Below the pieces are notes generated by a model. That model did no database searches. It was not told where the DNA came from and saw only the letters and a list, made by a program, of their open reading frames with translations. Below, one piece after another: positions 1-11,774 of a stretch of 24,573 bases of DNA (its first letter is position 1; every line of letters begins with the position of its first letter). The translations under genes were made by a program, and so were the position numbers. The stretch is from Collybiopsis luxurians FD-317 M1 (taxonomy: Eukaryota > Basidiomycota > Agaricomycetes > Agaricales > Omphalotaceae), in assembly GCA_000827265.1 (NCBI GenBank), contig KN834824.1, positions 243,741-268,313 of the forward strand. Reading direction: 5' to 3'.

Positions 1-330
1 GTCACTGAAACGGAGTGCATTTGCAAATATTTCCAGTCATTGAAATTCCCAGTCGCTGAATTAGAGTGCATTTGCAAATATTTCCAGCTATTGAAATTAC
101 CAATCACTGAATTAGAGTGCATTTGCAAATATTTGCAGTCACTGAAATTACCTAGGGCCTGGAATTCCCAGTCACTGAAACGGAGTGCATTTGCAAATAT
201 TTCCAGTCATTGAAATTCCCAGTTGCTGAATTAGAGTGCATTTGCAAATATTTTCAGCTATTGAAATTACCAATCACTGAATTAGAGTGCATTTGCAAAT
301 ATTTGCAGCCACTGAAATTACCTAGGGCTC
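1..330. repeat. 51-bp minisatellite, first block, with 170-bp higher-order unit
   Basis: Monomers begin at 1, 52 and 103 with GTCACTGAA or a close variant, so the period is 51 bp. Each carries GCATTTGCAAATATTT and ends near TGAAATT. A 17-bp spacer follows the third monomer and the whole group starts again at 171, giving a 170-bp higher-order unit. The second copy (171 to about 327) differs from the first at only a few positions, for example GTCGCTG against GTTGCTG. The window starts inside the array, so its left end is unknown. No coding role is suggested. Confidence 0.9.
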
Positions 331-334
331 TTCA

Positions 335-735
335 CTGTATCTGTACCCACCATATTTAACTGGACCGTATCCCCATATACGGCCGTCATATGGTACCTTC
401 CTGCATGAAGTTGAATTAAAATGATATCCTTTTGGGAGCGAGAGCTTACTCAGGTGCTTGCTTTGAAATCGGTGATCAGAACTGACTCTGCCGAACAATT
501 AAAGGTATTAAATCTCACTCCGTTTCCTTTTAGCCGGTAAAGTAAAATAAGTAAATGTTTTAAAAACAAAACAGATACAGTTGTCACCGTTGAAGTAAAT
601 TATGTTTCCATATTGTCTGTACCCTGTATTACAACCGGAACCTACCCATACTGTACTGTGGCACAAAAATTTGGCCGTCGTCAGCCGTATTATGGGATGA
701 CCGTACTGTAGGTGGTAAAATTTTCCGGTACCGTA
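335..735. repeat. Palindromic, MITE-like insert between the two minisatellite blocks
   Basis: This stretch interrupts the 51-bp minisatellite, which resumes at 769. Its two ends are loosely inverted: the left has CACTGTATCTGTACC and CCCCATATACGGCCGTC, and the right has GGCCGTCGTCAGCCGTAT, then GGTACCGTACACTGTAT. It has visibly more CpG than most of the window. No convincing protein is encoded. A related palindromic repeat lies at about 23680-23835. A small non-autonomous DNA element is the likely identity, but target-site duplications were not defined. Confidence 0.5.
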
Positions 736-768
736 CACTGTATGCACGAAAAGAGCCGTAGAATTATA

Positions 769-1010
769 GTCACTGAAATAGATTCCATTTGCAATTATTT
801 GCAGTCACTGGAATTACATGTCATTGAAATAGATTGTACCTGCAATTATTTGCAGCCACTGGAATTACCTGTCACTGAAATATATTGCATTTGCAATTAT
901 TTGCAGCCACTGGAATTACCTGTCACTGAAATATATTGCATTTGCAATTATGTGCAGCCACTGGAATTATCAGTCACTGAAATCGATTATGTTTGCAATT
1001 ATTGAAATTG
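769..1010. repeat. 51-bp minisatellite, second block, open as a 17-residue repeat
   Basis: Monomers start at 769, 820, 871, 922 and 973, exactly 51 bp apart, each with GTCACTGAAAT and GCAATTATTTGCAG. The sequence is clearly related to the block at 1-330. Because 51 is 17 codons, one plus-strand frame stays open and would encode a 17-residue repeat containing ICNYLQPLEL. The openness is a consequence of the period, and I see no start context or domain that argues for a real protein. Confidence 0.9.
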
Positions 1011-1599
1011 TATTACACTTGTAATTTGGTGCAGTAACCCAATACAGCGTTAACAGTATCAGTATTTTTCGGCTTATCATTTCTATGGATGAGCAGGGGT
1101 CCCTTACTGCTTTAAAATTCTGTTGATTCGTAGAATTGAGAGAGAGTTGCGAATGTGTAGTAGCTGAGAGTTATTACTTGTGCATTCAGAATGATGGATT
1201 GAATAAGCATAATCAGCACTCGCCAATATTTTTCTTTGTTTTTTTTCGCTTCTCTCCAACTCCACTTGTGTTTTTTGTGGATGGAGGGAAAGAGGCCAAG
1301 CCAGTTACTATAGCGAGGAGACACATAAAAGATACCCGAAACTGATTTGTACGAGAATACTCCACCCATTGCTGTTTGAGTACAGATATTGTGGAAAGAT
1401 CTGGCACAAGGATGGAGATAACTGAAAACCATATACTACGAGAAACGGGGATTGTCAGGATGACAAGCGCTTAATTTATAATGGACAGACAAAGTGGGTA
1501 CCGTGTGAAAAAACCAACCAACTGCAACATTATACTCAGAGCAACCTGTGGTACATAGAATGAAAGAGCGCGATCCGATTCATACAAAACAACAGAACC
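1011..1599. other. No gene seen
   Basis: Small overlapping open frames exist on both strands around 1112-1432. They have no splice structure, recognisable domain or protein-like composition. The stretch separates the minisatellite from the degenerate satellite and I see nothing else in it. Confidence 0.5.
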
Positions 1600-4500
1600 T
1601 CAACACTATACTGGATTACTGCATTGAATCACAATATAATACAGAGAAATATAGCACAAAGACCAGTGCCGGATTCATTTTCTAGAGCACAATTGTACAG
1701 ATGCAATTCATAGCCATTATTCACAACTCTTTAGACATGTAAGATCTCATTATGCTGAATTGGGAAATGCTATCCACAAGTAGTGATTCTGTACTACTCA
1801 AGCTCCACTTGGTACATTGACCCTAAATAACTACAGTGCATTACAGCCGTAATCTATTCGAGCAGAAATTTGGGAGTCAGTCCCGAATTTGATAGCCGGA
1901 GAAAGTTCTTGTGGGTGCAATTCATAGTCCTTAATAATGACTTATTTAGAGCCTTTCAGCTTCCTAAATGCTAAAACGGTGAGCCATTAAGCATTTATAG
2001 CATTGTTATACTACGGGATTTGATTATTAATAATAATCTGGCTGGTAACCGCACCCAATCACAGCGGCAATATCATTCAAGCAGAAACCACACTGAGTTT
2101 TTTTTCCACCAGACGGCCATACAGATGTAATTCAAGATGATAACATGACTTTTAGGGCCTACCAGCTCTGAGAATGATAGTGCAGCAAGGACAAATCATT
2201 TAAGTATGGAAGTGAAACCCTACGGAACTTTATTTTGCAAATATTCTGCTCCAAAACTGCACTGCATTACAGGTGCAGTTTAATTCAGGCAGTTGCGATA
2301 CTGAATTTCTGCAAGTGCAATGAAAAGCCTATACTAATGACCCTTTCAGTGCCCATGAATGTTGAGAAGTTCTCAGAATGTTTGTGCAGTAAGATATATC
2401 CTGTGGTAATTTCATATTATTAATATTTCACTCAGTTACTGCACTTTATTACGGCTGAAATTTAGTTCAGGTAGACTACCAATCACAGTACTGTATTTCC
2501 TTCCTTTATTTTTTTTTCAAATGCAGATGCATATAATTGCACAGATTCTGAGTTACAACTGTTTTACGGCATATCAGTTTCCGCTGTCCGGCAGGCTATT
2601 TCATCAGTAAAGTAGGCATGAATTATGAATGGAATTGAGATTCTGCAGCAAGTTCACGCTTAAGAAAAAATTGCCTGATTGTTGCACTAAATTCCAGCAG
2701 CTATCTGATTTAGGCAAATGACAGCATTGGATATCTATTCCATAGAATATTCTTGCAGGCACATCCATGACCCATGCTAACAACCTTCAACTCAGCATCT
2801 ATAAGTTGCCAGAAAGGTAAGCATGGATTACATATAAAAATCTCATACCGTAAATACTCTACTTGGTCACCACTAGACTATAGCTGCAATCTAATCTAGC
2901 AGACACACGATCACTGGATCAAGTACTGGATATCTTTGCTATATCAAACCATTTTTGCGGATGCAACTCACAGCTAATACACACACTCTCAGAATGCTAG
3001 TACAGTGAGATGTGAATGTCAATCCTGCAGTGATTTCCTAGTACCGGTAGATGCGGCGCGCTATGCTCTTCACTGAGTTACAATCGAAGCAGACTTTTGA
3101 TCTCAGGACTAAATTTCCTTCCCCTTGCACATTCTTGCAAATAAGAATAATAGCACACATTCATGGCTTTTTAGGCCTGTTAATTCTCAGAATACTCAAA
3201 TTGTGAGATAAGAATCATATATTGAATTGACATTCTGCACTAATTTTATGCTGCCTGATTTACTGCACCAGATTCCAGTTGCTGTCTGATTCAGGCAAAT
3301 TACAGCAATTGAATCTCTATTCCACAGACCATTCTTGCAGGCCCATTCATGACCCACACTAAACTTCCTTTCCACAAAACATTCCTGCAGATAAAATTTG
3401 TCACAATAGCACATACTCTTTCTTCTCAGGGCCTGTCAGCTCCCAGAACACTAGTACAGGGAAGTATGAACCACTTGTAGAAATGTTTTCCCAGAGAAAT
3501 TTAATGCGGTTCACATCCATTACTTGGTTATTGCAATGGATTTCAACTGCAATCTATTTCAGGTAGACATTTGTTCACAGTACTGAATATCTTTGCAACC
3601 ATAGCAGAACCTCTTTAGAGATGCATTCCAGATCAAATGTCATTGACTCTTTCAAAGCCTGCCAGCTCTCAGAATGCTACTGCAGTGGGGTATAAATCAT
3701 TCCCTACAATAACTACAATTGCACTTTTAAGCCAATCTAGTAATGCTGAATTGCTTTTCCAAAGGATAATCTTGCAGATGTGATTCATTATAATAAGCCG
3801 TACTCATGACTTAAAGCCTGTCACTGGTCAAGTCACAAGATTCTAGTACCCTGAAGTATAAATCACCTATAGAAAAGCTATCCTGAAATTTTACACAGGT
3901 AATACGGTGCTTGATTACAGCTGTAATCAGTTACAATGACTTGCAGAGAAAATTTATTCGTGACTGCCTCAAGGCCTGTACACAGTGACACACTTATCAC
4001 ATGTACAATTGCCATCCCATATTACTGGTAACTGCATTGGACCACAGCTGTAATCCAATTCAGGCAGATCTTTGATTGCAGTACTGAATTGTCCTTCCAC
4101 AGTACAGTTTTGTGCTTGCTGATGCTCATAAGTCTTCTGGACTGGTCAGCTTTCCAAATACTGGTACAGGGAGGTATGAATTCATCCAGAGAAATATCAT
4201 CCCACAGGAATTTCATGCTATTACTCTAGTTGTTAGTTAAATTTTCCTTCATGGAACAATCTTGCAGATGCAATTTCTCATGATAACACGACTGTTTCAG
4301 GGTCTGTCAGCCCAGACTGTGAGGTATGGATCATATACAGAAATTCTATTCAGTAGAAACTTCATACTGTTAATACTATACTCTATTACCTGTCTATTAC
4401 TGCCCTGGACTCCACCTGCAATCTAGTTCAGAGAAACATTACTCCAATCCATAGCCCATACTTACAATCCTTTTGGGCTTCAGCACTGTCACATATGAGT

Positions 4501-5640
4501 TCCTAGATTGTCAGTACAGTGAGTTATCAATGATATATGGATTCTATTAAAAATGCGTCCTTTGTAATTATGTTCTACAGGATGTTCTTGAAAATGTGAT
4601 TCATAGCCAGACCATTCTGGATGGCCGGTCCTGTGAAATTAGACCAGGTTGGTATGGTGAATATGAATCAGCTCGAAAAATGCTACTCCCAAATACTTTG
4701 ATACTGTCACTGCTATACTACAGCTGCACTAGGTTACTTCCTACATTGAGTGATAGCTGCAATAGTATTCAGGCATCTGTTTCATGGCAGTATTGCATTC
4801 AGGTTCCACAGGACCCGTAGTAATTCCTTCAACAGGGTTCATCAAAATATAGAATTTCTTCGCAATGACAACCGAATGACCCCAGAATGACCCCTCTGGG
4901 GTAAAGAATCCAATGTCCCGCACTGAGTGACCACTGACAACTGCAATAGTATCAGGCATCTGCATCACGACAGTACTGTATTTAGTTTCCACAGGGCTCT
5001 CTTGCAGTTGTAATTTCTTCAGAATTTGTCAAAATATGGAATGTTATACCCATCATCTACAGAAATCATATCCTACAGCTTCCAATTACTTATCGGTTCT
5101 ATACCTTTAGATTTCAGCAGTGAGTAATGATTGCAATGTAATTCAAGGGTCGTTTGGTACTAGTACTGGATTTCTTTTCGACATAACACTTCTGCAGTTG
5201 CAATTCATAGTCCCCAGGTGTCAGTTGACAAAAAAAACTAGTGGACTACAATAAATTAATGAGAAACCTATCTGATAAAATTCTCTTATTGATGATCGGT
5301 GACTTCTGGGTTTCTTGAATTAATATTCTTCAACTACATCACCGCAAAAAAAAACAAAAAGGAAATCAATCCAATGATAATTACAGGATTCAATTCCGCA
5401 GAGTATTCCGCAATTGTAATGCGTGATTCATAGCATCAACTCCCGGAGGCTCACAGAATTTTAGTGCAATGAGATGACACTCAGTTATCCATTTGGGGAG
5501 ATTTTCATACATTCAGTCCTGTAATGGGTCACTGTAATAATATTCAGGCGGATGAAGACCACAGTATTAAATTTCTATGGCTCTTTAATTCTGGACTGAA
5601 ACTCTTGTAGGTGCGATTCTGTGCGAGCGGGAGTGGGGAC
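1600..5640. repeat. Highly degenerate satellite array, period about 180-220 bp
   Basis: The same ordered phrases return through the whole stretch with heavy divergence: an ATTCAGGCAGA-like block; then CAGTACTGAATTTC; then CCACAGAACATTCTTGCAGATG; then AATTCATAGCC; then a CTGTCAGCTCTCAGAATGCTAG-like block split by small changes; then CAGTGAGGTATGAATC. CAGTACTGA-like anchors occur near 2486, 2921, 3578, 4079, 4971, 5161 and 5562. Neighbouring copies of the ATTCAGGC-type anchor are mostly 180-220 bp apart. Frames are short and contain no domain. It could be an ancient satellite or a pile of old tandem element fragments. Confidence 0.75.
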
Positions 5641-6177
5641 AGTGCATGAGGTGAGTGTCATGTATTAAGAGTGCTCAACAGCGCAGGTAACGAGAATCAA
5701 AACTAGTAGTCAAATAATTCTAAATGCATATAGGGGCTATGAGACCTAATCGCAGTACCGTAAGCTTTATTCTCAGCCCTCCCATAAATTCAGTATTCAT
5801 CTTCCATAGCAAGAAAAAGTGACAACTGCTAGGCAAAAATACCTGTGAAAGCATGTAGAATGCTCGCCGCCGTCACAGTTAAAAGGTACTCCATTTTTTC
5901 AAGTCGCCTCAAGCCCTATGTCGCTTAACTAGGCATGACCTGGCTCGTGTCAATTTTTACTGGGCATCATTGCTAGAACATTTTGTAAAAGCATATCAGT
6001 GTGTAACTAATGATACACCTTCAAGCTGGAGATATATGCTTCAAATATTATGCTATCACAAAGCTGTACAATTACAGTGAAACAAGTGAAGTGTTATCCC
6101 CACCATACAACCAAAACTATGTAGTCAAAACTGGTTATTTAGACTGAAAATATAGAAGAATCAATGAATAATGTAAG
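5641..6177. other. No gene seen; 3' flank of the minus-strand gene
   Basis: The satellite phrases fade out near 5640. The remainder is AT-rich single-copy-looking DNA. It would contain the 3' untranslated region of the minus-strand gene ending at 6178. No terminal repeat was identified. Confidence 0.4.
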
Positions 6178-8267
6178 TTAAGCTAGTCGATAAGGGATAC
6201 AAGCTGCCTGACTGAAGACATGTAAGAAAGAGGTAGTATAAAAAGTCACAAGCGTGTATTCTAACCGTCTAAGATAAGCTTCGAAATCAAAGTCGTGAGT
6301 ATTTTTTGGTAGGTTAAGTAACAGTAATTCTGGTTTATCACCTTCCCAAGATCGCATTACATGATGCAGTGCCTGGAGATACTGCCATTGGTCCTTCAGA
6401 TTGTCAGCACCAAGTCCCTTCAACAATTTTCAAATGTCAACAAAGCTGGCCATTCCTTCCCAGCAAGCATTCAACAAACTCCGCCGCTGAGTGGCATCCA
6501 TCTTGCTTGTATCCAGTTGTTTGTCAAGTTCAATCAGGTCATTTTGAAATCCCAGCTCTTGTAATTCCCATACTATTTCTTGACTGACCCAAATCGGTAG
6601 ATCCACATCTAGGGAAAGAGTAACGCCATTCCAGGAGACAGGCTGCACTGAGATGTCTTGTTGATGTTGGGAGTCTGTGAGATTCGCAAGTCATCTAAGA
6701 AGCTGGCGCATCTCGCTGTGGTGCTGACCAGTCATTGTCGCAACATCAGGATGGCCGAATCTCCAGCCAGCAACCTCCAAGAGGCCCTGCCACTGTTTAC
6801 TGAGGAGACAAAGTGTCAGATTATTGAGCTGAGTTAAGATCATTTCATGAATTCGGAGCCAGCTGTGAAACAAGAGCTGGACAGTCTCGGCTTTTGCTGG
6901 CGAGATGATATTCTGAATGGGAGGTAATTGGAATCCAGGTTTGACACCTGACGGTGGACATAGAGCCTGATTATGTTCTGAAAGAATACGCAAAGCACTG
7001 GCCCAGTTCAATAGAGGCTTGGGCATGAATATGCTGTCTGGAACAAGGAATGTGTTGCTGATAGGTGGAACTCTCGGTTTAGATTTTAAGTCTAGAAAGG
7101 GAGCAGTGAGAATTATTGTCCTAGCAAAATTTGGGAATATGTACATGGAGTGAATTTGACATTCTCACCCTTTCGCCTTGGAGTATGACTATTGGATGGA
7201 TCGCAGTGTTCGCTTTTGAGTACTTGAGCTGTTTGAGCTCCCATGAGCATTGCAGGATCATTGATCAGGGAATCCAAATACACTGTCATTTTCTGATAGC
7301 GATTGGGTTTGTTTGCAAGACTGTCGTAAATGATTTTGTGAGGCAGTGAAGCATCGGTACAGTCAAGGACAAACCCATTGGGGCAACACAGCTGTCGAGA
7401 GCTGTAATCTTCTTGTAGCAAGGGTACGACAGCATCAATGCAAACATATGGCATGCTTGAGGCCAAACAGATGTACCAGACAGGTATTCCAGCAAAGAAC
7501 AGGAGGTCAAGATCATCCAGGTTTTCCATGAAGGCTCCAATCACATCGATGAGCAGTTGGCATGTGACAGGTGGCATCCTTCAGTCGCTGCTGCCACTCA
7601 GCTCCCACCCAGCGAGACTGAGCATTTAACTCCAGAGCTGTACGCTGAATTTGAGCAACCAGGGCAAGTGTCCTTTGCAAAGTTCCAGGCATGTCCAAGC
7701 GAGTCAAGAGCCTTCTTAAATTTGTGGCCAGTGAAGTAAGGTACACATCATCTGCGTCTGGTGGGACCTCCTTCAAAACATGGAGACAGAGTGCCGAGAG
7801 ACCTTCGTAAAACATTGAGTCCAATCTTCCTATTTCAAGTGAAGAATCAATGACACAGAATTGATCATCACTGGGAGTGAACCAGGCATAATAGAACCGG
7901 TCATCTGGATTTCGAGACAGGCAAAGCATGAGAGCTAGATGGGCAGAGTCACTGCTGAAGGGTTGTGGAAAATACAAGGGATCATCAATACCAAAATGAT
8001 AGTCACACCGAAGGCGGACTTGACATATTTGGGGGGGGTAAAACAGATAACTTGCATTTGGAGAAAGAGCTAGAATGTCTCCTGGACAGACATTCCCAAC
8101 TTTCCCATTGAACAGTTTCTGTCCAGCTATGGGGTTTCAATACTTGTCCAGATATTCAACAATGAAATCAAATCACCTTCATCCTCCGATAGGGCATTAC
8201 GAGTTAAAACTCCGGGATCCTTTTGCACATTTTCGAAGGTAATTGGGAGCGCTCGCATTTTCTCCAT
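6178..8267 (-). pseudogene. Broken gene of a conserved, uncharacterised Agaricomycete protein family
   Basis: From the ATG at 8267 the protein begins MEKMRALPITFENVQKDPG. Later it contains DPLYFPQPF, LALMLCLSRNPDDRFYYAW and FFAGIPVW, and it ends IPYRLA at a TAA. I recognise this order as a long hypothetical protein repeatedly annotated in mushroom genomes; its function is unknown. A phase-matched intron (7144-7092, 53 bp, GTACAT to CTAG) joins two of the frames. The gene is broken by a one-base loss in the C-run at 8134-8131, a frame change between about 7590 and 7520, and in-frame TGA codons at 6693 and 6432. A TTTATAG acceptor-like site just upstream leaves an earlier 5' exon possible. Confidence 0.7.
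7092..7144 (-). other. Intron in the uncharacterised 6178-8267 gene
   Basis: The reading frame that ends VKFTP moves to the one continuing LKSKPRVPP across a 53-bp interval. It starts GTACAT and ends TTTCTAG, with matching phase (one base before, two after). This explains the frame change without an indel. Confidence 0.6.
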
Positions 8268-8694
8268 TGTCAGACCCTATAAATGAGAGTTTAGACTAAG
8301 CACAGTTGATGCACAGAAGAGTATGAAGGTACCATGGCAAGAAGTCATGCATCAGTCCTACGAGGCCACCAGAGTGACTTGCTACAATAAATTTCATAAG
8401 GGGCATGCCCCTGCAGAGTCAGAGAGAAGTAAAGAGTTTTTTTCTGAGGCGTAGAACAGGAAGAGAGGTTGTGAAATGAACTGGAAGAGCTGAAAGTTTA
8501 AGAAATGCTTTTTACAATGAAGAGGAATGAGGTCAACTTTTAAGCGCCCAGTTTTTCCAAATCTGAATTGGACTGGGCGCTCTGAATTTCACTGGTAGCC
8601 GAGTAGCAAACATTATAAAGAAATACAATAGTGATCTAAGAAAATGATAGTATATGCCAATTTATGTAGAAGATCCCCTAGAGCCCTTGCAAGC
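8268..8694. other. Intergenic gap between two minus-strand genes, with a hairpin
   Basis: This should contain the 3' end of the upstream minus-strand gene and the promoter or 5' leader of the downstream one. A perfect 10-bp inverted repeat, AGCGCCCAGT at 8543-8552 and ACTGGGCGCT at 8572-8581, is the only clear structure. Inner CCAA/TTGG pairing lengthens it. No TATA box was settled on. Confidence 0.5.
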
Positions 8695-11600
8695 TCATTT
8701 GAAATTGCATGATTCAACCAATTTTTGCATCCTCTGGAACCATGCCTCAATGTCGTGGTCAATTTTAGCACTCTTTTCCTCCTCCTCTTTAATGGCAGTC
8801 TGGCGGGCCTGAAGATGGACAATCATGGACTGTAGTCAGACACTTTCTGGATGGTCCATGGAATAAATCCCATTTTCATCTTTCTCCTTTGTCCAGATAT
8901 CATCTAAGCACCAGGTAGTGATTTGTTCCACTTGTCCTAGAACCAGCTCACGCAAATGAGGGTGGAGGTATTGTGTATTCCAACCCTCACTCTTCCAACC
9001 TGGTTCATTGCTTCTTGTCCTAGACTCAATTTTTCCAGTCTTGAACAGAAAGAACTTGAATACCGCCCTCTCCCAGTGACAACCACAATGGAGGGCCCCT
9101 TTGTCCAGCTGTTCTCCAGCTTTCTTTGGCAGATACAGTACCCCTGTCACATTCCATGGTTGTGATATTCCCGACCAGTCATTCTGTTTGGTGTTCCATG
9201 TGTTATCATGCTGAAGGCATCGAATATGACTGTGAGTTGTAGTTAGGATTTCTATGGACAGTTCTGGGCAGATACTTGCACATTTGGGCACAAAAAAATC
9301 AACCGTGCGCAAAAGGTATTTGATATCCCTTGAGAATTTTGTTCCGTCTTCTAAGAAGACCTTGATTTTCTCATGAGCTTTTTCTGCCATTCATGTGTTC
9401 AATGAAGGAATAAAGAACAGGTTAAAGTACTCACCAATGGTGCAATTGTCTCTTGCTAGTTGCAAACATCTATCATCTGAGGATCAATTTTAGTAAATCA
9501 TCCCCAAAGTGAATTAATGAGCTGAATTCACATTCTGGTTCATTCTCCTTCTTCTTCTTGCTGACTCGCTTCATCTTCTTCACAAATTCTGTATCACTTT
9601 CATTGTCATCAGCCAAGTCTGGAAAGTCCTCCTTGTTGAACTCCCCAAGGTCCAGTTGTGTGACTAAGAATACACTAGTAAGGAGAGCGTGCTGTGCTAT
9701 GAACAAAGAACATACCCCACTTCCGCTTCCTTTTGGGAGCCAGTTCTGCAGCAGCTAGCTCATGCTTTTTGTCAGATTGACCAACCCCTTTCTCCATTGG
9801 AGCTAAAGGTTCTGATCTCACTTCTGACACCTCTTCATTGTCCTTGGTCACTTCAAGATCCAATTCTAGTGCTTCCCCATTGAAATCAATCAATGTTACA
9901 CCCATTTTGCAGCACTTTTCATCAACTCTCGAAGCCTATGTGAAATTCCTCCAGTTGAAGAAAGTATATTAGTCAGGGATTTGGGAGCTTGTGGTAAAGA
10001 TAATGCCCTCTCGCCATGACTTTGAGACATGGGATCGGGGGTACTCAAAGCCAGTGGAGGGTAGGAGGTTTTCTCGTTCAGGGGACAGTGGGCTGAAGCT
10101 GGATCCACAGAAGAGGCTGGACCCCCAGATTGCAAGTTTTTGGGGGCCTTGAGCATTGTGACACCAGCAGAAGGGGATGGAGTAGGAGGGTCATAAACAT
10201 CAACTTGAGATATTGCTGCATGCGCATTTTGTATGCCAGTAGATACCACTGTGGCTAGACTCGGAACCGACTGTTCCAAAGGAACATCTTCAGAGGAGGA
10301 GTGGGGAACGAGGGATGAGGAAGAGATAATGAGTGGAAGTAGAACCTGTTCCACCTCCTTTGATTCTTGTGGCTCTGTCTTGTCATTTGTTCCAGTGTTT
10401 GTGCCTCCTTGAGGCAAAGAATTGGAAGTGGTAGCTTTATGGCTTGTATCCATGTCTCCATGTGGAAGTGAAGGTAAGTGGGACAAATTCATTGTGATTT
10501 GCCTCAGGAGTAGAGTATGGACTGGAAGAATAAGACACTAGAGCATCTGGAGCAAAATCCATTGGCTGGAGCGAGGATGCTTCCTCTGTGTGGACTACCG
10601 CTGCTTGATTGACTAAAGTAGATGCATTCAAAATGGTAAGATTTGCACCTGAATAGGAATCCGTTGAGCCAATATTGAGCCAATATCGAGTATATTTCCA
10701 ACCTATCATGAGATCTTGTGCACCCTTGGAGAGTCCAGTTCCTGAGTAAATGTTAATGCCTTTTGCAGGTAAAGAAGGCACTGAATAAGGGTGGATAGAA
10801 GATTGGTCAAGATAAGTTGATGTCTTGTTAGCCAGTAACTTGTACACTCACAAGGGGGGTGCCTTGCTATGGCACTGTCAAGGATTTCCCCAACCCATTC
10901 CCCAATGTCCTTCAACAATGAGGAATTGCTTCTTCTGTTTAGATCACACCTGACATCCTCGGATTGAATAATGGGTGAAGCAAGAGGACAGGTCTGCAAG
11001 CTGGCCATTGGTACTTGTGATCCTCCATCCATCTGACTGCTGACAAGGGCATTGTCCCTGGTGAAGTTGTCTACTCTGTGCTTTGCAAGAGGATGGTTTT
11101 GCGAGCTGACTGAAGATACTTCTGGTGCTCTGTCCATCTGACTGTTGAGGAAGGGGTTGTCTCCAGTAATGGCTTCTACCTTGTCTTTTGAATCTTCAGA
11201 CATTGGATCCTCAATTACTGCTCGCAGTCAAGTGGGGCCACTGAACATAGAAGAAGAAAATGTACACTGTGTTCCTTTTGATGGAGATGCAATGTCAACT
11301 TCACTAACATGCTCCTCTCCACTAGCTGCGGTTTATGAGTGACTCAGAACAAGTGTCCACAGGTTTAGACCTACGTACTGTTAAATCCTGACAGTTCCAA
11401 AGACAGACTAGCCTGACGCAATTTCACTGTCAATTGAGGTCGAGACAGGAGAGGTGAGGTCTGATACTCTCGAAACCAGTATAAAATAACCCACCGCCCT
11501 GCTCTGTCTCTGTTGTGGAAGAATTGTTTTTGCAAATTTGAGCAAGTTCAAGCTTGAACTTCTCCACTTTTTCCTGGCGAGAGGTGATGCTCCATTGGAT

Positions 11601-11774
11601 TTGTTTGATATTATTGCACCAAGCAGTTGCTAGTTTCAGGGTTTGCACATTGATCTGACTTTCCAGTTGAGCAATTTCTTGTTCAATTTGTAGTTGTGGA
11701 TTGAGAATATTTGTTGGGGCTGAAAGATAAGGTAAGTCGAATTCCTGACAGAAATTGGACACCGTACAGGTCAT
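8695..11774 (-). pseudogene. Unknown multi-exon protein, coiled coil plus low-complexity plus Cys-containing C-terminus, broken
   Basis: Not recognised. Phase-consistent introns join the frames: 11494-11427, 11378-11326, 10851-10781, 9715-9664, 9531-9477 and 9434-9384. The predicted protein starts with a coiled-coil-like segment (QLQIEQEIAQLESQINVQ). A long Ser/Pro/Thr-rich middle follows, then basic patches (KRKRKW and KKMKRVSKKKK). The C-terminal part has spaced cysteines, including RCLQLARDNCTI and HCGCHWE, and ends with a charged helix before TGA at 8697. Nuclear location is a guess from the basic patches. Defects are TGA at 11230 and 8838 and frame changes near 10490-10440 and 9960-9905 that I could not explain by splicing. 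Exons further upstream are possible. Confidence 0.55.

Noticed and set aside
1112..1432. Overlapping small ORFs on both strands
   Set aside because: Low-complexity, mutually overlapping, no protein-like motif or splice structure.
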